NCBI GenBank assembly: GCA_938008575.1
Contig: CALLKB010000223.1
Span: 1 to 7,820 of the forward strand
DNA: 7,820 nt
Direction of reading: 5' to 3'
Source: an uncultured Cytophagaceae bacterium
GTDB taxonomy: Bacteria; Bacteroidota; Bacteroidia; Cytophagales; Spirosomataceae
Shown: positions 1 to 5,752 of the stretch, piece after piece
Numbering within the stretch: position 1 is the stretch's first letter
Layout: each line of letters begins with the position of its first letter
Notes under the pieces: generated by a model
Told to the model about the DNA's origin: nothing
The model's input: only the letters and a program-made list of their open reading frames with translations
The model's database searches: none
Position numbers and translations under genes: made by a program

Positions 1-35
1 CCGATGTTTCTAGTGAATTTTAAATCGCGTGCCAT
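1..35 (-). CDS. fusA: Elongation factor G, N-terminal fragment (partial, runs off left edge)
   Basis: Read on the minus strand from an ATG at 35, the sequence gives MARDLKFTRNI followed by GG, the first two bases of the next codon. From memory this is the usual start of Bacteroidota EF-G, where RNIGI(A/S)AHIDAGKTT leads into the GTPase P-loop. EF-G is the cytoplasmic GTPase that drives ribosomal translocation and, with RRF, ribosome recycling. Only 11 complete codons are visible, so no motif of the G domain itself can be checked. Support comes from a well-formed minus-strand promoter at 128-157 that would give a leader of about 90 bases. The upstream neighbour is a divergent comF, not rpsG, so this copy would not be inside a standard rpsL-rpsG-fusA operon. 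It could be a displaced single copy or an EF-G paralogue. The identity rests on a short match and is probable, not certain. Confidence 0.72.
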   Translation of the reverse strand, partial: MARDLKFTRNI

Positions 36-93
36 TTTAAAAGGTTAATTATGAAATGATTTTTTAATCCGTTTGCTAATTATCAAATACTTG

Positions 94-107
94 GACAATG
101 TTTTGTC
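94..107 (-). other. Small hairpin in the fusA leader
   Basis: GACAA at 94-98 and TTGTC at 103-107 are perfectly complementary around a 4-base loop. The hairpin would sit about 15-30 bases from the predicted 5' end of the fusA transcript. It is only five base pairs, has no T tract on either side and may be chance. The rest of the 36-169 spacer is AT-rich with no reading frame I would call a gene, and I find no convincing comF promoter in it. Confidence 0.25.
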
Positions 108-127
108 TAGGTACTCGTTTAGGGGTG

Positions 128-157
128 CAAAATTACTGAAACTTAATTAAATACAAA
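128..157 (-). promoter_or_regulatory. Candidate Bacteroidota promoter for the fusA fragment
   Basis: On the minus strand a -33 TTTG (157-154) and a -7 TAATTTTG (135-128) are separated by 18 bases, which fits the Bacteroidota primary sigma consensus TTTG-N~19-TAnnTTTG exactly. Transcription would begin near 121-124 and leave an untranslated leader of about 88 bases before the ATG at 35. The elements lie just upstream of the divergent comF start, so the two genes share this spacer. Confidence 0.62.
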
Positions 158-169
158 AATATTTTACAG

Positions 170-844
170 ATGTTTAATGCCTTTTTACAATTGCTTTACC
201 CAAAGCTCTGTTTCGCTTGCGAAGACCCCCTTTTTGAGTCGGAAGATTTTATATGCACCTATTGCCGAATCTCCTTAGCGCGAGTCGATTATGCGGATAA
301 TTCACCCTGGTGGCTACGTGCGAAGTTTGATGGTTTATTTACTTATTCAGAGGTTCAAACCTTTTTTATCTTTGCCGCCGGCGGACGCGTACAGCACCTC
401 ATGCACGCAATCAAGTACAAAGGAGCCCAAGACTTAGGGAAGTTCTTAGGATTTTGGGCAGGTCAATCATTGAAAAAGTCCCATTTTTTCCAAGAAGTTG
501 ATTGTGTCATCCCCATTCCTTTGCATGCCAAAAGGCTTCGCGAAAGAACCTATAACCAAGCGGAATGTATCGGAAATGGCCTCGCCTCGGGATTGCAAAT
601 TCCCATACTCCCACTTGGTCTACAGAAATCCCTGCAATCCCATTCACTCATCGGACAGGATCGTTCTCACCGATTTGAATTATTGAAAGATTCATTTGAG
701 GTACTTGCTGATGTACGAGGCAAGCATATTTTGATCGTGGATGATACCTTGACCACCGGCGCAACGTTATTAGCCGCCGCAGAAAAAATAAAGGCTGCCG
801 GTGCAAAGGAGGTTTCCTTTTTCACACTAGCAGCCTTGAAATAA
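170..844 (+). CDS. comF: ComF family protein (phosphoribosyltransferase fold)
   Basis: This 224-residue protein has the full ComF/ComFC architecture. A four-cysteine zinc-binding motif lies near the N-terminus (C14-x2-C17, C29-x2-C32). A short IKYKG element follows at about 81-85, then VIPIPLHAKRLRERTYNQAE at about 113-132, which is the family signature. The phosphoribosyl-pyrophosphate binding loop IVDDTLTTGAT is at about 189-199, with the acidic pair D191/D192. ComF proteins are cytoplasmic and are needed late in natural transformation in several bacteria, where they act with the ComFA helicase on incoming single-stranded DNA; the reaction, if any, is not settled. The length is normal for the family. 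The ATG at 170 is chosen because it directly precedes the conserved LYPKLCFAC start; there is no obvious Shine-Dalgarno sequence, as is usual in this phylum. No ComFA or other competence gene is visible here, so a role in DNA uptake is inferred from the family alone. Confidence 0.93.
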   Translation: MFNAFLQLLYPKLCFACEDPLFESEDFICTYCRISLARVDYADNSPWWLRAKFDGLFTYSEVQTFFIFAAGGRVQHLMHAIKYKGAQDLGKFLGFWAGQSLKKSHFFQEVDCVIPIPLHAKRLRERTYNQAECIGNGLASGLQIPILPLGLQKSLQSHSLIGQDRSHRFELLKDSFEVLADVRGKHILIVDDTLTTGATLLAAAEKIKAAGAKEVSFFTLAALK

Positions 845-854
845 GCTTCTTATT
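840..854. terminator. Weak stem-loop between convergent comF and gldJ
   Basis: AATAAG (840-845) and CTTATT (849-854) form a six-pair stem with a 3-base loop, spanning both stop codons in the 8-base gap between the convergent genes. It could end transcription in both directions. The stem is AT-rich and is followed by only a modest T run (ATTTGTTTG) on the plus strand, so this is a tentative call. Confidence 0.3.
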
Positions 855-2118
855 ATTTGTTTGTGCCCGCAGAAATCATCGCACAACGGAATCCAATCGT
901 TGCCGTTGCAGAATCCTCATCCAAGAAACGACGTGAGCCTGGAGCTAACCAATATGCCACATCCGCCCAAGAACCGCCTTTGTATACACGAACTTTGTTC
1001 GTAATCAACGATTGATTGTTTTTGCTATCGTAACGTGACTCTTTATCTTCTTTGTCATTCCGACGAACCGGGTTCAAATCATTAAAGTCTTGGAAAGATA
1101 ATGGACGATACAAATCTTGCACCCACTCATTTACGTTTCCTGCCATTTGGTATAAACCGAAATCATTAGGCGCATATTTGTAAATCTCTGCCGTAATAAT
1201 CGCTCCGTCATTCGACTTACCAGCGATACCCGCATAGTCACCACGTCCACGCTTGAAGTTGGCTAGCATCGTTCCACGACCTTTTCCAGATGACTCACGC
1301 AACGATGGCCCATCCCAAGGATAGATACGTTGGTTTACTTGATTCTCATCTTGTTGTTGCGTACCAATCATCGCCTTCGCAGCATATTCCCACTCCGCTT
1401 CCGTAGGTAGTCGGTAAGATGGTAAAACACGACCTGATTCGATCGTCAATCGGGCATTGGTATTTGTACGAGGTGCCGCTGCTGTTGTAGCTGCCCCTGC
1501 TGCAGATTTCTTAGGTAATTTGATTTTGGATGCAGGCGCTGCAGCTAAATTATTATTAACAGCTGCCGTTCTCCAGATGCAATAATCTGTCGCTTGTTTC
1601 CAAGAAACACCTACAACAGGATACATACGGAAACCTGGAAAACGTAAATATTGCTCTACGTATGGATCATTAAAGGCCAAATCATTACGCCAAACAGTTG
1701 TGTCAGGCAATGCTGATTCGTAAAAATCTTGCGTCGAATCCTTCTTGACAGCGTTCAAATATTCCAAATAATGCACGTTGGCAATCTCCGTTTCATCCAT
1801 GTAAAAAGATTGAACAGACACCGTACGCTCAATATTGTCATGCAAGCCCAAGACATCCTCTTCCAAAGAACCCATCGTAAAACGGCCTCCTTCAATGAAA
1901 ACTAAGTTGGGTCCTGTTAATTGTCCCGTAAATTTCTTGTCTACCTGAAAACCGTTTTTGGTATTGTAGGCTAATCCGGTTGTTGTTGAAACATTACCGA
2001 TATTGACACTGTTGGGTTTTGAACCACTTGCAAGTCCACCTTTCAAGCCACCTGGGCAAGAAGTCAACATGAATAAGCTAGCACAAAGGCCTAGTACATT
2101 TAATAATTTAGCAATCAT
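853..2118 (-). CDS. gldJ: Gliding motility / type IX secretion lipoprotein GldJ (SUMF1/FGE-like fold)
   Basis: The 421-residue product starts with a lipoprotein signal peptide: M-I-A-K, a hydrophobic stretch, then the lipobox L-T-S-C with C21 as the lipidated cysteine. The mature part has a formylglycine-generating-enzyme-like (SUMF1) fold: LVFIEGGRFTMGS at about 72-84, FYMDETEIANVHYLEYL at about 105-121, ALPDTTVWRNDLAFND at about 136-151, YPVVGVSWKQATDY at about 166-179, YRLPTEAEWEYAAKA at about 235-249, MAGNVNEWVQDLY at about 325-337, and the terminal GGSW...GFRCAM at about 381-413. The ALPDT-VWRN and YPVVGV blocks are characteristic of GldJ, not the related GldK. GldJ is a periplasm-facing lipoprotein required for gliding and for stable GldK and T9SS function in Flavobacterium. 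It is not known to be an enzyme. This copy is shorter than the Flavobacterium protein (about 560 residues) and carries an Ala/Lys/Pro-rich insert at about 191-222. It follows mfd by 63 bp on the same strand. Confidence 0.85.
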   Translation of the reverse strand: MIAKLLNVLGLCASLFMLTSCPGGLKGGLASGSKPNSVNIGNVSTTTGLAYNTKNGFQVDKKFTGQLTGPNLVFIEGGRFTMGSLEEDVLGLHDNIERTVSVQSFYMDETEIANVHYLEYLNAVKKDSTQDFYESALPDTTVWRNDLAFNDPYVEQYLRFPGFRMYPVVGVSWKQATDYCIWRTAAVNNNLAAAPASKIKLPKKSAAGAATTAAAPRTNTNARLTIESGRVLPSYRLPTEAEWEYAAKAMIGTQQQDENQVNQRIYPWDGPSLRESSGKGRGTMLANFKRGRGDYAGIAGKSNDGAIITAEIYKYAPNDFGLYQMAGNVNEWVQDLYRPLSFQDFNDLNPVRRNDKEDKESRYDSKNNQSLITNKVRVYKGGSWADVAYWLAPGSRRFLDEDSATATIGFRCAMISAGTNK

Positions 2119-2148
2119 CTATATGCTCTTTCGTCAGAATTTGAAAAA

Positions 2149-2156
2149 CAAAGGTA
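2149..2156 (-). promoter_or_regulatory. Candidate -7 element for gldJ
   Basis: On the minus strand this reads TACCTTTG, an exact match to the Bacteroidota -7 consensus TAnnTTTG, and it lies 30 bases upstream of the gldJ ATG in the gap after mfd. I do not see a good TTG at the expected -33 distance, so the promoter is incomplete by consensus. It suggests gldJ can be transcribed independently of mfd, although read-through from mfd is also possible because no terminator separates the two. Confidence 0.45.
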
Positions 2157-2181
2157 TAAAAATCAACTTAATCCTGCTATG

Positions 2182-5100
2182 CTAACCCAAAATATCCACC
2201 AAAATTGTGTTTAATTCTGGTATGGTGCTTATTCTGTCCACTTGTAAAATCATTTTTCCTGATTTTTCTCTAAGCTGACATTGGCCTTTTTTGCCATTCA
2301 CAAATTGGATTACCTTCAGCACAAGCTCCTGCGGAATCTCTTGAGAAACGAAATACAATTTCAATATATTGCTCTTCAAGGTGATTTTTTCCACCCGCAA
2401 TACTTGCGCCTTCCAGCGGCAACGCACTAAGTCAATCATGTCTTGTACTTCTACAGGCATTTTACCAAAACGATCTTCCATCTCCGTGATGAATCCAGTT
2501 AAACTCGTTTCATCATCAATCTCATCCAGGCGCGTATACAACCCTAAACGTTCAGAAATACTTGAGACATATTCCTCGGGAATTAATACACGCAAATCGG
2601 TTTCAATCTGGCAATCGACCTTCAAGGCCTCCGCGATTTCACTTAAATCCGTTTCAAATAATGCCTTAAATTCATTCTCCTTCAACTCCTGAACCGCCTC
2701 ATCCAAAATTTTGTGGTACATGTCATAGCCCAAATCATTGATAAAGCCCGATTGCTCCGCACCTAATAAATTCCCTGCTCCCCGAATATCCAAATCGCGC
2801 ATCGCAACTTTAATCCCATCGCCCAAATCCGAAAATTCTTCCAATGCGCTTAATCGCTTACGCGCATCGCTGGTTAAGGCGGAAAGGGATGGCGTTACCA
2901 AATAACAGTAGGCCTTCTTGTTGGATCGCCCAACCCGACCACGCATTTGGTGTAAATCAGATAAGCCAAAATGATTCGCATTGATAATGAAAATTGTATT
3001 GGCATTCGGAATGTCCAAGCCGGACTCGATGATGTTGGTAGCCACAAGGACGTCGTAATTCCCCTCGATGAAATCCATCATGATTTTTTCGAGTTTGTCT
3101 CCTTCCATTTGGCCATGCGCTACACCAATCTTCGCATCAGGCACTAATCGTAAAATACGATTGGCTGTACTTTCTAATTCGTTGATGCGGTTATGAACGA
3201 CAAAAACTTGTCCGCCACGTGCCAGCTCATCCCGAACACCGTCGCGTAATAATTCATCGGTCATAACGACCAATTTCGTTTCGACCGGCTGGCGATTCGG
3301 TGGAGGTGTTGCAATAATAGATAAATCACGCGCCCCCATCAATGAGAAATGTAGCGTGCGCGGAATCGGAGTGGCGGTTAGCGTCAAGACATCCACATCC
3401 ACGCGCATTTCTTTTAAACGATCTTTGACCTTCACCCCAAACTTCTGCTCCTCGTCGATGATCATCAAGCCTAGATTCTTGAAATGTACATCTTTGTTGA
3501 CTAATCGGTGGGTGCCGATTAATATATCCGTTTGCCCATTGGCAACGCGTTCAAGGGTTTCCTTGATTTGTTTTGTAGACTTAAATCGGTTTACGTATTC
3601 AACCTTACAAGGGAATGCCGCTAATCGATCATGAAAAGTTCGGTAATGCTGCATGGCTAATACCGTTGTGGGAACGAGTACGGCAACTTGTTTCGAGTCG
3701 GCAACAGCTTTAAATGCAGCTCGAATCGCAATTTCTGTCTTTCCAAAACCCACATCACCACAGACCAATCGATCCATTGGATGCGGTTTTTCCATATCTG
3801 CCTTGACATCAGCAGTTGCTTTGGCCTGATCGGGGGTGTCTTCGTATAAGAAGGAAGATTCCAATTCGGCTTGTAAATAGGTATCGGGCGAAAATGCAAA
3901 ACCGGGTGCATTTTTGCGTTTGGCATACAAGGAAATCAGTTCCTTGGCGATGTCTTTGACTTGTTTTTTAACGCGGGATTTTTTGTTTTCCCATTCGGGT
4001 GTCCCCAACTTCGACATGGTCGGAGGGGCGCCTTCCTTGCCGGCGTATTTGGAAATTTTATGTAATGAATGAATGGAAACCGACAACACATCATCGTCCC
4101 GGTAAATCAGTCGGATGACTTCTTGTTCGCCATTCGAGGTCTCAATCAAGTTTAACCCAGCAAATCGGCCGATTCCATAATCCACGTGCGTGACGAAATC
4201 ACCTACTTGAAGGCTTCGCAATTCCTTTAATGTAAGCGCTTTGCTTTTGGAGAACTTATTTTTCTCCTTGGAGCGATGAAAACGGTCGAATAATTGATGG
4301 TCGGGATAAAAGGCGATATTTGTTTGCTCGTCGATGAATCCTTCGCGCAATGAAATCTGCAAGGGTTTAAACTGAATGCTCGTGTTGATTTCATTGAAAA
4401 TCACATCGAGTCGTTCTAGTTGTCGTGGCGATTCCGAGCAAATGATGTTTTGAAAACCAGCTGTTTGATTGTCTAATAGGGTATTTGCCAAACGTTCGAA
4501 ATCTTTTTGGAAAACACCAGGGTTTTTAGACGGATAAACGATGGCCTGGCTATTTTTCAGGTGTGTGCGTTTGCCAAACTCCACGCAACTGAATTGTTGC
4601 AAGGATTTTTTAATGCTTTTATTCGTTTCCCAGCGCTCTTCGGGCTTATTCAGTACATTGATATCAGAACTGCTATTGGCCAAATAAGCGGCCTCGCCCT
4701 TTTCAAAATTTGTCTCAATGGCATCGATTAGCATGCTAAAATCCTTCAGCCAAATGCGTGTCGTTGCAGGTAAAAACGTAAAAAAGGATTCGCGAGTTTC
4801 TTGAACTAATTTGGTTTGAACGTCCGGAATGAGGTGCATGGCCGAAACGGATTGTATCGACAATTGCGTTTCTGGATGAAAAGTTCGGATGCTATCTACT
4901 TCATCTCCGAAGAAATCCAGTCGATAAGGGTACTCTGCTGCGTACGAAAATACATCCAAAATACCTCCGCGAACGGAATATTGTCCCGCTTCGTAGACGA
5001 AGTCGGTGCGTTCAAAATCATATTCATTGAGCGTTTCAGCCACAAAATTGCGATCGATTTTATCACCAACCCGAATGGAAAGCGTGTTTTTAACCAATGA

Positions 5101-5511
5101 TTTTCGGTTGATTACTTTTTCTGTCATCGCTTCGGGATAGCTGACGATGATTAAGGCTTGACCACTGTAATTGCTCAGTACATTGAGGACTTCCGCCCGC
5201 ATGAGTACATTCGCATTGTCGACCTCTTCCCATTCATAAGGTCTTTTATGCGACATGGGAAATAGGATGACGGCCGCTTCACCCAATAAGGATTGTAGGT
5301 CGTTTAGGATATATTGTGCCTCTTCTTTGGCTTCACAAATGACCAGAAAGGGATTGTTTTCTTTCAGTAATGAGGCAATGAGTACGGTATCCAAGGCGCC
5401 GCAAAGTCCTTTGATGTAGGTGTTTTGCGGTTCCGGACGATGGATTTGTTCTGCAATGTGTTGAACAATTCCGTCATTTTTGTACAAGGAAAGAAACTCT
5501 TTGACAATCAT
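2182..5511 (-). CDS. mfd: Transcription-repair coupling factor Mfd
   Basis: Mfd is the cytoplasmic ATP-dependent translocase that binds RNA polymerase stalled at DNA damage, pushes it off and recruits UvrA for nucleotide excision repair. Numbered from the ATG at 5511 (1109 residues), the UvrB-like N-terminal region occupies roughly 1-400, with YEWEEVDN at about 92-99 and GQYSVRGGILDVFS at about 176-189. The CarD-like RNA-polymerase interaction domain follows (GDFVTHVDYGIGRFAGL, about 437-453). The RecG-like motor shows Walker A GDVGFGKTE (about 585-593), DEEQ (686-689), TLTATPIPRTL (about 710-720) and QMRGRVGRS (about 855-863), then the TRG motif DIRGAGNLLGAEQSG (about 908-922) and a C-terminal D7 domain. 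The frame is open to 5574, but I choose 5511: MIVKEFLSLY resembles other Bacteroidota Mfd starts, and the best promoter (-7 at 5538-5545) lies downstream of 5574, so that longer start would not be transcribed from it. The gene is intact and of normal length. Confidence 0.97.
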   Translation of the reverse strand: MIVKEFLSLYKNDGIVQHIAEQIHRPEPQNTYIKGLCGALDTVLIASLLKENNPFLVICEAKEEAQYILNDLQSLLGEAAVILFPMSHKRPYEWEEVDNANVLMRAEVLNVLSNYSGQALIIVSYPEAMTEKVINRKSLVKNTLSIRVGDKIDRNFVAETLNEYDFERTDFVYEAGQYSVRGGILDVFSYAAEYPYRLDFFGDEVDSIRTFHPETQLSIQSVSAMHLIPDVQTKLVQETRESFFTFLPATTRIWLKDFSMLIDAIETNFEKGEAAYLANSSSDINVLNKPEERWETNKSIKKSLQQFSCVEFGKRTHLKNSQAIVYPSKNPGVFQKDFERLANTLLDNQTAGFQNIICSESPRQLERLDVIFNEINTSIQFKPLQISLREGFIDEQTNIAFYPDHQLFDRFHRSKEKNKFSKSKALTLKELRSLQVGDFVTHVDYGIGRFAGLNLIETSNGEQEVIRLIYRDDDVLSVSIHSLHKISKYAGKEGAPPTMSKLGTPEWENKKSRVKKQVKDIAKELISLYAKRKNAPGFAFSPDTYLQAELESSFLYEDTPDQAKATADVKADMEKPHPMDRLVCGDVGFGKTEIAIRAAFKAVADSKQVAVLVPTTVLAMQHYRTFHDRLAAFPCKVEYVNRFKSTKQIKETLERVANGQTDILIGTHRLVNKDVHFKNLGLMIIDEEQKFGVKVKDRLKEMRVDVDVLTLTATPIPRTLHFSLMGARDLSIIATPPPNRQPVETKLVVMTDELLRDGVRDELARGGQVFVVHNRINELESTANRILRLVPDAKIGVAHGQMEGDKLEKIMMDFIEGNYDVLVATNIIESGLDIPNANTIFIINANHFGLSDLHQMRGRVGRSNKKAYCYLVTPSLSALTSDARKRLSALEEFSDLGDGIKVAMRDLDIRGAGNLLGAEQSGFINDLGYDMYHKILDEAVQELKENEFKALFETDLSEIAEALKVDCQIETDLRVLIPEEYVSSISERLGLYTRLDEIDDETSLTGFITEMEDRFGKMPVEVQDMIDLVRCRWKAQVLRVEKITLKSNILKLYFVSQEIPQELVLKVIQFVNGKKGQCQLREKSGKMILQVDRISTIPELNTILVDILG

Positions 5512-5534
5512 AAAATTATGAACAGGCGAATGGC

Positions 5535-5563
5535 TTGCAAAGGTAGAAAAATTTGTAACTTTG
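5535..5563 (+). promoter_or_regulatory. Candidate promoter for the TPP-riboswitch/receptor transcript
   Basis: A -33 TTG (5535-5537) and a -7 TAACTTTG (5556-5563) are separated by 18 bases and match the Bacteroidota promoter consensus. Transcription would start near 5568-5571, right at the first base of the aptamer P1 helix (5571), which is strong positional support. The promoter overlaps the divergent mfd -7 element. Confidence 0.7.
5538..5545 (-). promoter_or_regulatory. Candidate -7 element for mfd
   Basis: On the minus strand this is TACCTTTG, an exact TAnnTTTG match and the same octamer as the gldJ -7 element. It predicts a start near 5531-5533 and a leader of only about 20 bases to the ATG at 5511. 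The nearest upstream TTTG (5575-5572) is 26 bases away, longer than ideal, so the -33 element is uncertain. Confidence 0.5.
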
Positions 5564-5570
5564 TGCATCC

Positions 5571-5650
5571 ACAAAAAGGGGTGCCTCTAAAAAAGGCTGA
5601 GATTATACCCATTGAACCTGATACGGGTAATGCCGTCGAAGGGATTTTGT
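5571..5650 (+). ncRNA. TPP riboswitch (THI element) aptamer
   Basis: The conserved thi-box core is present in order: GGGGTGCC (5578-5585), GGCTGAGA (5595-5602), ACCC (5607-5610), GAACCTGAT (5614-5622), GGGTAATGCC (5625-5634) and CGAAGGGA (5637-5644). P1 is closed by ACAAAA (5571-5576) with TTTTGT (5645-5650). GCC (5583-5585) pairs with GGC (5595-5597), and ACCC pairs with GGGT (5625-5628). CUGAGA is the pocket that recognises the pyrimidine ring, and the GAACCUGAU/GGGUAAUGCC side holds the pyrophosphate, as known for this class. The optional P3 extension is short. It senses thiamine pyrophosphate and normally lowers expression of the downstream gene when TPP is plentiful; here that gene is the TonB receptor at 5753. 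Confidence 0.97.
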
Positions 5651-5674
5651 CGAGTTTTTAGCGCTGAAAACTCG
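5651..5674 (+). promoter_or_regulatory. Hairpin abutting the TPP aptamer, likely part of the expression platform
   Basis: CGAGTTTT (5651-5658) pairs with AAAACTCG (5667-5674), extendable by a U-G and an A-U pair to a GCGC loop. It starts immediately after the P1 3' strand. It is followed by GAAAAAATC rather than a T tract, so it is not a classical intrinsic terminator. GATTTT (5643-5648), which contains most of the P1 3' strand, can pair with AAAATC (5678-5683) to lengthen this hairpin, a fold that excludes P1. How this is converted to gene control is not clear from sequence. Confidence 0.5.
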
Positions 5675-5711
5675 GAAAAAATCAAAGTAATAAGGGTTAT
5701 TGTTAAATCAT

Positions 5712-5735
5712 ACAGGATTTGACTCCTTTACCTGT
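5712..5735 (+). promoter_or_regulatory. Second leader hairpin with two alternative pairings
   Basis: Either ACAGG (5712-5716) pairs with CCTGT (5731-5735), or AGGA (5714-5717) pairs with TCCT (5724-5727); the two exclude each other. A moderately T-rich stretch (TGTTAAACTTTT) follows, so the first form could act as a weak terminator. The stems are short and the role is speculative. The rest of the 5651-5752 leader holds one more small hairpin (AATAA 5689-5693 with TTATT 5697-5701) and no Shine-Dalgarno sequence. Confidence 0.25.
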
Positions 5736-5752
5736 TGTTAAACTTTTCAAAA

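Noticed and set aside
1..48. Plus-strand open frame at the left edge ending in TAA at 46-48 (MFLVNFKSRAILKG).
   Set aside because: It is unrecognisable, and the minus strand of the same bases reads as a good EF-G start with a consensus promoter.
853..2118. Possibility that the SUMF1-like gene is GldK/PorK or an active formylglycine-generating enzyme.
   Set aside because: The ALPDT-VWRN and YPVVGV blocks and the LVF-EGG-FTMG start fit GldJ better, and no partner sulfatase or GldL/M/N genes lie next to it.
2003..2185. A 60-codon plus-strand frame across the gldJ start and the mfd-gldJ gap.
   Set aside because: It is antisense to the conserved gldJ signal peptide, has no recognisable motif or promoter, and looks like a chance shadow frame.
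2369..5100. Several 70-110 codon frames on the plus strand, and one extra minus-strand frame at 3657-3926, inside mfd.
   Set aside because: All overlap strongly conserved Mfd domains and show no protein-like features; they are shadows of the real gene.
5700..5742. Direct repeat TTGTTAAA at 5700-5707 and 5735-5742 in the receptor leader.
   Set aside because: An 8-base AT-rich repeat in an AT-rich leader is easily chance, and no known operator matches it.
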